Assembly: GCF_003702705.1 (NCBI RefSeq)
Contig: NZ_QZMN01000007.1
Coordinates: 1-64,000, forward strand
Reading direction: 5' to 3'
Length of the DNA: 64,000 nt
Source of the DNA: Ornithinimicrobium cerasi
GTDB lineage: Bacteria > Actinomycetota > Actinomycetes > Actinomycetales > Dermatophilaceae
Of this stretch, positions 17,544-26,013 are shown in pieces. Both the position numbers and the translations under genes were made by a program. The notes beneath the pieces are model-generated. The model had not been told where the DNA came from. It searched no databases and saw only the letters and a list, made by a program, of their open reading frames with translations. Each line of letters begins with the position of its first letter. Positions within the stretch are counted from its first letter, which is position 1.

Positions 17544-17595
17544 TGCGTCTGCGCTGGTCAGCAGGTCTGTCGGTGGGGGGTGCTTGAGTGGAGGT

Positions 17596-19254
17596 ATGTC
17601 GATCACGCGGGGGTGGGTGGGGAGTCAGGAGGAGCTCCTGGCCGCGGACCTGCGCGACTTCGTGCCGGTGCCGGTCAGCGAGGAGGAGCAGGCCTTCGCG
17701 GCGCACCTGGCGGCGGAGCGGGATGCGTTCCTCGCTGCGCGGGGGATGAACGGGCCGGCGTGGGAGGCGATGGTCGACGACATCGAGTCCTCGTTCGTCG
17801 GGGAGCGGCCGGTCGGTGCGGCGGGTGAGGAGCTGGTCGAGGGGGTGGCGGAGGCCGCGCGCGGGATGGCCCGTGCGACGTTGGCGGGTCGGGAGCAGGG
17901 CCAGAGCCACGGTGGGAGGCCGGGGCCGGTGGCTCTGGCCGAGGGCGAGCTGACCGTCGGTCTGGAGTCGCTGGCCGAGGTGGTGGCCGCCGGGCACGCC
18001 GCGTTGTTCGTGCTGGTGCGGGAGTCGGTGGCCCGCAAGCTGTACCTCGACGTCGGGATGGCCGTCCACGACTGGGGGCGGCGCCGCTGCCCCGGTCTCC
18101 CGCCGCAGCTGGTGAACGACCTCGTGGCGGTGGCGCGGTCTGCCGACGCGCCCGGGACCGACCTGCTCGCGGACGCCGTCGCGGCCGGCACCACCGCCCC
18201 GCACCGCGCCGCCCAGGTGGTCCGGACCCTGGAGCGGCTGCGGACCTGTCTGCGGCACGACCAGCAGGTCGCGTACGCGACCATCGCCGCCGACGCCGCC
18301 GCCAACCCCTCGATCTCGGAGAGGGACCTGTCGATCCTGTGCCGCAAGCTCATCGTGGACCTCCTCGAGGAGCCGCCCGAGGGTGACGACGATGAGGGGG
18401 CCCAGGGTCCGGACCCCGCGGGGACCGGAACCGAAGATGCGGGGGGCGAAGGGGCCGACACGGCAGACGCTGGGACCGACGCGGGGGACGCCGGGTCGGG
18501 GGACGCCGGGGCGGGAGATGGCGCATCCCCGTGGGGCTCGGGCGCCGACCGTCGCCCTCGGACTCCGGCGGAGCGGGCGGAGGCGCTGCGGTCGCTGACC
18601 CGTCGCCCCGTCGGGCCGGGCCTGACCCGCTACACCTTCGACGCCCCGGACGGCGACGCCGCGCTGCTGGACGGCATCCTGAACGGCCCGCTGGCCGCGC
18701 CGGCACCGGCGACCGGAGCGGACGGTGGGGTGGTCGAGGCCGACCTGCGCTCCGTCGCGCAACGCCGCTACGACGCCCTGCTGACCGTGCTGTCACGCGG
18801 CCTGGGCAATCCTGGGGCTCCGCCGTCCACGGCCCGCGCATCGGTCATCGTCACGGTGGCGGCCGACCCGATGACCGGCCGCCCGGCGGGGGCCGCCTTC
18901 ACCCAGGCCGGGCAGGTGCTGCCGTCGTCGCAGGCGGGCAGGTTCGCCTGCCTGGGCGAGGTGACCCCGCTGGTCCTGGGTGAGCACGGCGAACCGCTGG
19001 ACCTCGGACGCACCCGGCGACTGGCCTCCCCCGGGCAGTACAAGGACCTCCTGGTCCGCGACGTCCACTGCACCTTCCCTGGGTGCTCGATGCCGGGCAG
19101 CTGGTGCGACGCGCACCACGTCGTCTGGTGGTCGCGCGACGGCGGGACCGACATCCTCAACCTCGTCCTGCTCTGCCCGCGGCACCACACCCTGGTGCAC
19201 ACCAAGGATCTGCACGCCACGGTCACCGGCAACGTCGTGTACTGGCACGTCTGA
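17596..19254 (+). CDS. DUF222 / HNH endonuclease domain protein (13E12 type)
   Basis: A 552-residue protein with an N-terminal DUF222 region (about 60-420) broken by an acidic Gly/Asp/Ala-rich stretch (about 255-320), and a C-terminal HNH nuclease. The HNH core is 'CTFPGCSMPGSWCDAHHVVWWSRDGGTDILNLVLLCPRHH', here cited in parts: zinc Cys pairs, the AHH catalytic His pair, N and H. Family members are abundant in actinobacteria (13E12 repeat family) and suspected to be mobile or nuclease-related; their biology is unknown. Start ATG 17596 has GAGG only 1-2 bp upstream, so an in-frame downstream start is possible. Confidence 0.87.
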   Translation: MSITRGWVGSQEELLAADLRDFVPVPVSEEEQAFAAHLAAERDAFLAARGMNGPAWEAMVDDIESSFVGERPVGAAGEELVEGVAEAARGMARATLAGREQGQSHGGRPGPVALAEGELTVGLESLAEVVAAGHAALFVLVRESVARKLYLDVGMAVHDWGRRRCPGLPPQLVNDLVAVARSADAPGTDLLADAVAAGTTAPHRAAQVVRTLERLRTCLRHDQQVAYATIAADAAANPSISERDLSILCRKLIVDLLEEPPEGDDDEGAQGPDPAGTGTEDAGGEGADTADAGTDAGDAGSGDAGAGDGASPWGSGADRRPRTPAERAEALRSLTRRPVGPGLTRYTFDAPDGDAALLDGILNGPLAAPAPATGADGGVVEADLRSVAQRRYDALLTVLSRGLGNPGAPPSTARASVIVTVAADPMTGRPAGAAFTQAGQVLPSSQAGRFACLGEVTPLVLGEHGEPLDLGRTRRLASPGQYKDLLVRDVHCTFPGCSMPGSWCDAHHVVWWSRDGGTDILNLVLLCPRHHTLVHTKDLHATVTGNVVYWHV

Positions 19255-19268
19255 GCACCCCGCCCCGC

Positions 19269-19287
19269 ACCCGGCCCGGGGCCGGGT
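19269..19287. terminator. Hairpin after the HNH gene
   Basis: ACCCGGCC and GGCCGGGT pair perfectly around CGG, 15 bp beyond the HNH stop. There is no T-run, so it is at best a weak or bidirectional terminator between convergent genes. Confidence 0.45.
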
Positions 19288-19416
19288 CACAGGCATGTCC
19301 GGAGGTGAGGGCGGCACCCCAGGCGATGGGGACCCGGCACCGGGGCACCCGAGGTTCAAGCACTGCGGACCCAGGCGCTGCGGACCCTGCATCGCGATCC
19401 GCCGGTTCGTGACCCC

Positions 19417-20079
19417 TCAGCTCCGGCGGACGTAGGCGTCCTCCCCGGTCGCCGCGGCGATGTCGTCCTCCGCGACCGTCATCAGCTGGTCGGCGAGGTG
19501 CCGCAGCGCCCGGGCCACCGCGACCTCGTCCCCGATCTCCGGCGACATCCGGTCCCGCGCCGAGCGGTGGCTCTCGCCGAGCGCCCGGAGGTGGTCGGGG
19601 GCGTCCGCGACCAGCACCGCCTGGGCGCTCGTGTCGTCACCACCCTCGAAGATCGTGATGCGCACCGTCCAGTCGCGCACGTGCGGCAGGGTCCCTCCGG
19701 ACCGCACCGCGGGCGCCTGCTCGGCCGACACGGGCACCGGGTCGTCCGCCGGCGTGGCCGGCTGTCCCGCGGCGGTGGCCGTCTGCGCCGCCGCGGTACC
19801 CGTCTGATCCGACGCGGTGACCGTCTGCTCCGCCGCGGACACCGGTCCGGCCCCCGCGGACACCGGTTCGGCCCCCGTGGGCACCGGATCGTCCATGGTG
19901 GAGACCCGCAGCACAGCTCCCGGTCCGGGGAAGATGAGCCCGGTGTGGCCGTCCGACCACTCCACGACGAACGGCGGCCCGCCGTCGTCACCCCGGGTCT
20001 CGACCACCCGTCCGTCACGGGTCGGCTCACCTACGTGGCTGGCCGCCAGGACGATCCTGTCTCCGGCTCGCGCCTTCAT
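19417..20079 (-). CDS. DUF1918-DUF1876 fusion protein
   Basis: A 220-residue protein. Residues 1-62 match DUF1918 (MKARAGDRIVLAAS...GGPPFVVEWSDGHTGLIFPG), an SH3-like fold. Residues about 130-220 match DUF1876 (WTVRITIFEGGDDTSAQAVL...GDEVAVARALRHLADQLM), a dsRBD-like fold. They are joined by about 60 low-complexity Ala/Thr/Gln/Pro residues; the DNA there contains a 21-bp near-repeat around 19840-19885. The two domains are normally seen as separate small actinobacterial proteins, so the fusion suggests they work together. Start ATG 20079 was chosen at the conserved MKA..GD motif. Function unknown. Confidence 0.82.
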   Translation of the reverse strand: MKARAGDRIVLAASHVGEPTRDGRVVETRGDDGGPPFVVEWSDGHTGLIFPGPGAVLRVSTMDDPVPTGAEPVSAGAGPVSAAEQTVTASDQTGTAAAQTATAAGQPATPADDPVPVSAEQAPAVRSGGTLPHVRDWTVRITIFEGGDDTSAQAVLVADAPDHLRALGESHRSARDRMSPEIGDEVAVARALRHLADQLMTVAEDDIAAATGEDAYVRRS

Positions 20080-20291
20080 GACCTCGTCACCTCCATGCTC
20101 GGGTCCTGCTCCGGGGCGACGCTGCCCCGTACCTCGATGATCCTCCGCCCCCGTCCCTCCCGCGAGGGTCTGGCCACGATTTCGGCCGGGTGTGAGCAAT
20201 CAGACTGGGTCATCCAGACGGACCGCAGGCGGGGGACGTGCGTCCGGGGGGAACGCGGCATACCCGGCCCGTCGAGCGCGTTGCCGGTGAC

Positions 20292-21302
20292 ATGTCCCCC
20301 ACCTCTCCTCGTGTCCCCCTCTCCGTCCTCGACCTGGCCCCCCGCTCGCAGGGGATGACGCCGCGCGAGGCGATCGAGGAGTCGACGCTGCTGGCGCAGG
20401 AGGCGGAGGCGCTGGGGTACCGGCGGTTCTGGATGGCCGAGCACCACGGGTCGGACACGTTCATGTCGTCGGCGACCGCGCTGCTGCTCGGGCACATGGC
20501 GCAGCACACCAGCCACATCCGACTCGGCTCGGGTGGCGTGATGCTGCCGAACCACTCCTCGCTCATGGTCGCGGAGTACTACGGCACCCTCGCGACCCTG
20601 TACGGCGACCGGTTCGACCTCGGGCTCGGGCGCGCGCCGGGCACCGACCCGATGACCGCAGCGGCGCTCGCGCGCACGAGCGGGCAGCTGCACGACTTCG
20701 CGGCGGAGGTCACGGCGCTCCACGACTACCTCGGTATGCCGCGCGCCGGCGCCCGGGTGCGCGCGATCCCCGGCGAGGGCACGAGGGTGCCGCTGTGGGT
20801 GCTGGGGTCCTCGACCGGCGGGGCGCAGGTGGCCGCCGCGCTCGGGCTGCCGTTCAGCTTCGCGTCGCACTTCGCGCCGGACCAGCTGCGCGAGGCGCTG
20901 CTCGTCTACCGGTCGCGGTTCAACGCCGACGCCGGGACGGCCCAGGTGGAGCGGCCGACGGTGATGGCGGGGGTCAACGTGCTCGTCGCGCCCACCCAGG
21001 CGGAGGCCGACCGGCTGTTCACGACGGCGCAGCTCATGGCGATCCGGATCCGCAGCGGCCAGCCGGCGCCGCTGGACCCGCCGGTCGACGACCTCGCCGC
21101 CGTCGTCCCGGAGCAGCTGCTCGGGCTGGCGCAGGCGCACCAGGCCGTGCGGGCGGTCGGGACGCCGGAGAGCGTGGTGAGCGCTCTGGAGGGCTTCGTG
21201 CAGGACCACCAGCTCGACGAGCTGATCGTCACGACGTACACCTACGACCCGGTGCTGCGGCGGCGGTCCTACCAGCTGCTGGCGCAGGCCTGGGGCTTGT
21301 AG
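20292..21302 (+). CDS. LLM-class flavin-dependent oxidoreductase
   Basis: A 336-residue bacterial-luciferase-like monooxygenase of the MsnO8 subgroup. It has 'LSVLDLAPRSQGMTPREAIEE' at the start, 'YRRFWMAEHHGSDTFMSSA' (FMN-site region), 'RLGSGGVMLPNHSSLMVAE' and 'RFDLGLGRAPGTDP'. It would use FMNH2 from a partner reductase; substrate unknown. The start is ATG 20292, with no good ribosome site close by; a GTG a few codons upstream is possible. Confidence 0.9.
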   Translation: MSPTSPRVPLSVLDLAPRSQGMTPREAIEESTLLAQEAEALGYRRFWMAEHHGSDTFMSSATALLLGHMAQHTSHIRLGSGGVMLPNHSSLMVAEYYGTLATLYGDRFDLGLGRAPGTDPMTAAALARTSGQLHDFAAEVTALHDYLGMPRAGARVRAIPGEGTRVPLWVLGSSTGGAQVAAALGLPFSFASHFAPDQLREALLVYRSRFNADAGTAQVERPTVMAGVNVLVAPTQAEADRLFTTAQLMAIRIRSGQPAPLDPPVDDLAAVVPEQLLGLAQAHQAVRAVGTPESVVSALEGFVQDHQLDELIVTTYTYDPVLRRRSYQLLAQAWGL

Positions 21303-21311
21303 GCGCGCTCG

Positions 21312-21503
21312 TCAAGGGCCGCAGGGCGAGTCGACCGGGGCGATGGAACGCGCTCGCGCGCAGGGTGGTGGCGCGCGCTCCCCCAGCACGGCGTTGCCCG
21401 CGTGACCAGGGGGCACCGGGGAGGCGGGTAGCGCGGTCGCGACGAGGCTGAGGGAGACGACCAGGCCTAGGGCGACCCGGCCCCCCGTGAGGGTCTTCAT
21501 CAT
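21312..21503 (-). CDS. Small secreted peptide, function unknown
   Basis: A 63-residue open frame with a clear signal peptide (MMKTLTGGRVALGLVVSLSL, then ATALPASP) and a short Pro/Arg-rich mature part with two Cys. A GGAAGG site lies 6-8 bp before the ATG pair at 21503/21500. It is convergent with the LLM gene and divergent from the VOC gene. Composition fits coding, but there is no homology support. Confidence 0.5.
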   Translation of the reverse strand: MMKTLTGGRVALGLVVSLSLVATALPASPVPPGHAGNAVLGERAPPPCARARSIAPVDSPCGP

Positions 21504-21637
21504 GGTGCCTTCCGGAGGAGATGGAGCGGTGTGCTCCACCTTCCCGCCGTCCCGCGCGCGGGAGATCTACGACGATCCGCGTACGCCCCACCTCCATCCG
21601 GACAGCCCCTGTCCGCGGTCAGGTGCAGGATGGCGAC

Positions 21638-22951
21638 ATGGACGGATCCCGGAGCCACCTGACCGCGCGAGAGTTCCAGCAGACCGACGGCCTCTCCGAC
21701 TGGAGAGTGCTCGGCAACGGCGCCAGCACCTGGTATGCCGCCACCTCGCACCGCGAGGGCACGCGCCTCGTGGAAGCCCTGGCCGGGCTCGCCCCCGAGG
21801 TGGACCTGGACGTCGACGTCCGGGCGAGCGGCGTGCGGGTCCGGCTGCCGCTCACGCCCGAGGACGGGGGCTTCCGGGAGCCCCACGTCGTCGCGGCCCG
21901 GGCCGTCTCCGCGGCTGCGGCCGATCTCGGGCTCCGGGCGGACCCGGGTGTCGTCCAGGACGTCCAGCTGGCCTTCGACGTGGCGGACCAGGACGCGGTG
22001 AGCCCGTTCTGGCAGCAGGTCCTCGCCTACGAGCCGGTCGGCGACGAGGACCTGATGGACCCCGGCCGACGTCACCCGCCGATCTGGTTCCAGGACCTCG
22101 ACGCCCCGCGGCCGTTGCGCAACCGGTTCCACCTCGACGCGGTCACCACCCAGCCCGCGGCCGCCGCGATGCTGGCCGCGGCCCGGTCGCTCGGCGCCAG
22201 CAGGGTGGACGAGCACGGCTACTACGCCACCGTCGCCGACGCGGAGGGCAACGAGGTCGACATCCTCCCCCTCCCCGAGGGCAGCGACCGCTGGTCGGAC
22301 GGGACCACCGAGGACTGGCGCCTGACGTTCGCGGCGATGGCGTGCTACCCGACGAGCACCCCGCGTGAGGCGGCCGACCTCGCGGAGGCGGTCGCCGCGT
22401 TGGCCGACGAGGCCGGTCTTCCGGTCGCGATCGACGTGCGGCCGGGGCTGGTCACGATCGACACCGGCAAGGACCGCTGGGAGATGGACGAGGGCTACCA
22501 GCCGCTGGCCGCGCGCATCCAGGAGGCCGCTCGCGGGCTGGGCCTCACCGCCGACGTCACCCGCCCCCGCTTCGTCCAGCTCGGCATCGACGCGGTCGAC
22601 ATCGCGGCGGTCCGGGCCTTCTGGCGGGTGGCCCTGGGCTACGAGGACGACCCGCGACCTCACCTCACCGACATCGGGGACCCCCGGCAGCTCAACCTGG
22701 TCCTCTTCTTCCAGGACCTCGACCCGGCCGACGAGGCGCGCCGCGCCCAGCGCAACCGCATCCACCTCGACGTCTTCGTCCCCCACGACGTGGCGCGCGG
22801 GCGGGTCGACGCCGTCCTCGCCGCCGGCGGCCGGATGGTGCGGGACGAGTTCCCCGAGTGGTGCACGATCGCCGACCCCGAGGGCAACGAGGTCGACATC
22901 GCGGTCTCGCCCGGCCGCGAGGAACGCTGGCTCGAGCAGCACCCGGACTGA
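21638..22951 (+). CDS. Tandem pterin-dehydratase-like / VOC protein
   Basis: A 437-residue protein made of two copies of a two-domain unit. Residues about 5-100 and 228-318 resemble 4a-hydroxytetrahydrobiopterin dehydratase (DWRVLGNGASTWYAATSHREGTRLV and DWRLTFAAMACYPTSTPREAADL), without a clear catalytic HHP motif. Residues about 105-225 and 320-437 are VOC (glyoxalase_6) domains, each with 'IWFQDLDAPRPLRNRFHLD' or 'LFFQDLDP...QRNRIHLDVFV' and 'DAEGNEVDI' or 'DPEGNEVDI' metal-site motifs. An enzymatic or binding role is possible; substrate unknown. Start ATG 21638 begins the first domain. Confidence 0.82.
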   Translation: MDGSRSHLTAREFQQTDGLSDWRVLGNGASTWYAATSHREGTRLVEALAGLAPEVDLDVDVRASGVRVRLPLTPEDGGFREPHVVAARAVSAAAADLGLRADPGVVQDVQLAFDVADQDAVSPFWQQVLAYEPVGDEDLMDPGRRHPPIWFQDLDAPRPLRNRFHLDAVTTQPAAAAMLAAARSLGASRVDEHGYYATVADAEGNEVDILPLPEGSDRWSDGTTEDWRLTFAAMACYPTSTPREAADLAEAVAALADEAGLPVAIDVRPGLVTIDTGKDRWEMDEGYQPLAARIQEAARGLGLTADVTRPRFVQLGIDAVDIAAVRAFWRVALGYEDDPRPHLTDIGDPRQLNLVLFFQDLDPADEARRAQRNRIHLDVFVPHDVARGRVDAVLAAGGRMVRDEFPEWCTIADPEGNEVDIAVSPGREERWLEQHPD

Positions 22952-23014
22952 CGACCCCCGGGGGCGCAGCGCTCACCCGGACCGGCACCGCACGGGCCCC
23001 ACTAGGCTCCCCCC

Positions 23015-23860
23015 GTGCCCTCCCCGCCCACCGGACCAGTCACCGACGCCCCGGACGCCGACGTCACGCCGACCGTGTCCTGGCGCACCCTGCTGCCCGC
23101 GGCGGGCGTCTCCTTCTCGGCGTTCCTGCTCTTCGGGCTGATGATCGGCTGGCCGGGCCACGTGGTGCTCGTCGCCAGCCTGGTCGCGGCCTACCTGCTG
23201 CACCGTGAGCTCTTCAAGGACCTGCTCCTCATCGGCCTGGGCATCGCCATCGTCTCCACCACCTCGGTCGAGGCGGACATCAGCTGGCCGATGTTCTTCC
23301 GCCTGGGCCTCGTGCTCGGCGCCGCCGTCGCCGTGCCGGTGCTGGTCGACCGCCTGGTCCTGCGCCGCCGGGCGATCCGCTTCCCCTGGATCACCGGACG
23401 ACGCTGGACCAGGATGCAGTGGGCCTACGTCGTCGCCGTCCCGGTCCTCGGTTACCTCATCCTGCCCGTCTACTTCATCCGCTCCGGGGCCTACCAGAAC
23501 TGGCCCGCGATCAGCACCGCCAGCGAGTACGCCCGCTTCTTCGTCGGCGTCAACGCGGTCGGGCTGTGGGACGAGCTGTTCTTCATCTGCATCTGCTTCG
23601 CGCTGCTGCGCCGTCACTTCCCGGTCTGGCTGGCCAACCTCCTCCAGGCGACGATCTTCGTCTCCTTCCTGTGGGAGCTCGGCTACCGCGAGTGGGGCCC
23701 CGCGCTGACGATCCCGTTCGCGCTGCTGCAGGGCTACATCTTCACGCGCACCAAGTCGCTGACCTACGTCGTGCTCATCCACCTGCTCTTCGACGCGATC
23801 GTCTACCTGGCCATCGTGCACGCGCACGACCGCTCCGTCTTCCCGTTCTTCCTCTACTAG
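23015..23860 (+). CDS. CPBP-like intramembrane protein
   Basis: A 281-residue protein with about eight membrane helices. The segment 'NAVGLWDELFFICICFALLRRHFP' sits where CPBP/CAAX-type proteases have EExxxR, followed by 'FVSFLWELGY' and 'LIHLLFDAIVYL' (the H-x3-D motif). The first motif is degenerate (one acidic pair D-E, Arg displaced), so it may be a non-canonical protease or an inactive relative. Start is GTG 23015. It lies just upstream of the glycan cluster (18 bp before the first glycosyltransferase) and may be cotranscribed. Confidence 0.65.
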   Translation: MPSPPTGPVTDAPDADVTPTVSWRTLLPAAGVSFSAFLLFGLMIGWPGHVVLVASLVAAYLLHRELFKDLLLIGLGIAIVSTTSVEADISWPMFFRLGLVLGAAVAVPVLVDRLVLRRRAIRFPWITGRRWTRMQWAYVVAVPVLGYLILPVYFIRSGAYQNWPAISTASEYARFFVGVNAVGLWDELFFICICFALLRRHFPVWLANLLQATIFVSFLWELGYREWGPALTIPFALLQGYIFTRTKSLTYVVLIHLLFDAIVYLAIVHAHDRSVFPFFLY

Positions 23861-23878
23861 GCGAGCTGGAGGTATGCC

Positions 23879-25087
23879 GTGCACGTCCTCATGCTCGTCG
23901 CCACCCCCGTCGCCACCGACACCCGCGTGCTGCGCGAGGCCGGCTCCCTCGTCGCCGCCGGCCACCGCGTGCACGTCGTCGGGCGCAGCGTGCCGGAGGG
24001 TTACGAGCCGCCGGAGGGGGTGACCGTCAGCTCGGTGGGGACGTCGTCGGTGTTCCGCCCCGGTGGTGGCGCACCGCCCACGGGCCGGCACCCCCGCCGG
24101 CTGCCCCCGCACCTGCGTCTCGCGCGCTGGGCCCTCCTGCCGCAGCACCGCCGGTCGGCGTTCGGGCGCTGGGCGGAGGGGGTGCGGGCGGACGTGGCCG
24201 CGCGCGGGCTCCCCGTCGACGTCGTCCACGCCCACGACTTCACCGCCCTCGAGGTCGGCGCGGAGCTGGCCCGGGAGCGGGGCGCGCCGCTCGTCTACGA
24301 CACCCACGAGCTCTGGTCCGGGCGCCCCCGGGAGCACCGGCCGACGCCGCTCGCCGACCGCCGCGAGCGGCGCGTCGAGGCCCGTCTCGGGCGCGAGGCG
24401 ACCGCGGTGATCACGGTCGGCGACGGCGTGGCGAAGGCGCTGCGCGACCGCTACGGCTGGGACCACGTCCACGTCGTGCGCAACACCTTCCCCTCGGCCG
24501 CGCCCCACCCTCCCCCTCCCCCCGCCCCCGTGGCGCTCGTCTACGCGGGCCGGCTCGCGGCATACCGGGAGCTGGAGACGGTCGCGGAGGCGACCCGCGC
24601 ACCCGGCCTCCCCCTTCCCGTCACGCTCCTCGGACCGGCGGACGACACCTGGCTCGCCGGCTTCGACCCGGGGTCCGCGACCGTGCGTCCGCCGGTCGGC
24701 GCCGAGGAGGTCACCGACCTGCTCACCGCCGCCGGCCTGGTGCTGGTGACGCACTCGGACCGCTGGGAGAACCACCGCCTCGCCCTGCCCAACAAGCTCT
24801 TCCACGCCGTCCGCGCCGGCGTCCCGGTCGTCGCGACCGACGTCGGCGAGCTGGCGCGCACCGTCCGCGCGCACGGGATCGGCACGCTCTACCGGCCCGG
24901 TGACGCCACCGACCTGCGCCGCGCGGTGGCCGAGGCCACCGACCCCGTGAGGTATGCCGAGCTGCGTGCCCGCGTGGACGCCGCCTCCGCGCAGCTGGGC
25001 TGGGAGCGGGACGAGCGGGCGCTGCTCGAGGTCTACGACGGACTGGGCCGCGGCGGGGGGCCGCGCGCTGTCCCCGAGAGCGGCTGA
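23879..25087 (+). CDS. Glycosyltransferase family 4 (GT-B fold)
   Basis: A 402-residue cytoplasmic glycosyltransferase. The N-terminal acceptor half has 'MLVATPVATDTRVLREAGSL' and 'VVHAHDFTALEVGAEL' and 'LVYDTHELW'. The C-terminal nucleotide-sugar half has 'LVYAGRLAAYRELETV' and 'LALPNKLFHAVRAGVPVVATD'. Start GTG 23879 has GGAGG at 23868-23872 in front; an ATG 5 bp earlier is out of frame. First transferase of the exporter-linked glycan cluster. Sugar specificity cannot be read. Confidence 0.88.
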   Translation: MHVLMLVATPVATDTRVLREAGSLVAAGHRVHVVGRSVPEGYEPPEGVTVSSVGTSSVFRPGGGAPPTGRHPRRLPPHLRLARWALLPQHRRSAFGRWAEGVRADVAARGLPVDVVHAHDFTALEVGAELARERGAPLVYDTHELWSGRPREHRPTPLADRRERRVEARLGREATAVITVGDGVAKALRDRYGWDHVHVVRNTFPSAAPHPPPPPAPVALVYAGRLAAYRELETVAEATRAPGLPLPVTLLGPADDTWLAGFDPGSATVRPPVGAEEVTDLLTAAGLVLVTHSDRWENHRLALPNKLFHAVRAGVPVVATDVGELARTVRAHGIGTLYRPGDATDLRRAVAEATDPVRYAELRARVDAASAQLGWERDERALLEVYDGLGRGGGPRAVPESG

Positions 25088-25107
25088 GGCGTGGGAGGAT
25101 TCCGCCG

Positions 25108-26013
25108 ATGAGCGATGACAGCACGTCGGTCGGCACCGGCACGAGCAGCGAGAGCGGTCCACGGGCCTTCGAGACGGTCTACCACCGCTACGTGCCGCAC
25201 AAGACCGGCCTGCCCCACCTGCCGACCTACCTGCGCGAGCTGTGGCTCCGTCGGGAGTTCGCGTTCGAGACGTCCAAGGCGAGCATGCGCGGCGCCACCA
25301 CGAACACCTTCTTCGGTCAGGCCTGGCTGGTCCTCAACCCGCTGCTCCTGGCGCTCGTCTACTACCTGCTCATCACGGTGATCTCGCAGAACGCGCGCAC
25401 CTCGGGCTGGGAGTACTTCGCCCACCTCACCGGCGGGCTGTTCGTCTTCTACTTCTTCCAGGGCTCGGTCAACAACGCCGCCGGGTCGGTCGTCAACGCC
25501 GGCGGGCTCGTCCTCAACACCTCCTTCCCCCGGCTGCTGCTACCGCTGGCGGCCGTGCGCACCGGGCTGCTGCGCTTCCTGCCGACGCTGCCGGTCTACC
25601 TGATCTTCCACATCCTCGCCGGCAACGCCTGGACCTGGGTCACCTTCCTCGTCGCCCCGATCTTCCTGGGGCTGCTGGCGGTCTTCGCCTCCGGGCTGGC
25701 CGCGCTGTTCGCCGCGCTGCAGGTCTACTTCCGCGACATGACCGCCTTCCTGCCCTACATCATGCGGATCTGGCTCTACTCCTCCCCGGTGCTGTGGACG
25801 ATCGAGATGATCCAGGGGCGCCCCACGGCGGCGGCGATCATGCCGTTCAACCCGCTCTACTCCCTGATCGGGGGGTACAACCAGGCGCTGCAGGAGGGCG
25901 TGCTGCCGTCCGCGCAGATCTGGCTCCTCGCCGTCGCGTGGGCCGTCGGCTCCTTCGTGCTCGGGTCCTGGTTCTTCATGGCGAGGGAGCGTGATTTCGC
26001 TGTCCGCATCTGA
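25108..26013 (+). CDS. ABC-2 type polysaccharide exporter permease
   Basis: A 301-residue permease of the Wzm/TagG family. A hydrophilic N-terminal stretch (1-60) ends in 'LPTYLRELWLRREFAFETSKASMRG', the amphipathic gate helix. Six membrane helices follow, with 'WLVLNPLLLALVYYLLITV' and 'RDMTAFLPYIMRIWLYSSPVL' typical of ABC-2 O-antigen or teichoic-acid exporters. It pairs with the ATPase encoded next, which overlaps it by 23 bp, and exports the glycan made by the surrounding transferases. Confidence 0.92.
   Translation: MSDDSTSVGTGTSSESGPRAFETVYHRYVPHKTGLPHLPTYLRELWLRREFAFETSKASMRGATTNTFFGQAWLVLNPLLLALVYYLLITVISQNARTSGWEYFAHLTGGLFVFYFFQGSVNNAAGSVVNAGGLVLNTSFPRLLLPLAAVRTGLLRFLPTLPVYLIFHILAGNAWTWVTFLVAPIFLGLLAVFASGLAALFAALQVYFRDMTAFLPYIMRIWLYSSPVLWTIEMIQGRPTAAAIMPFNPLYSLIGGYNQALQEGVLPSAQIWLLAVAWAVGSFVLGSWFFMARERDFAVRI

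Noticed and set aside
17596-19254. The DUF222/HNH gene as part of a recent insertion element
   Set aside because: No terminal repeats or target duplications seen; the family is also found as ordinary chromosomal genes.
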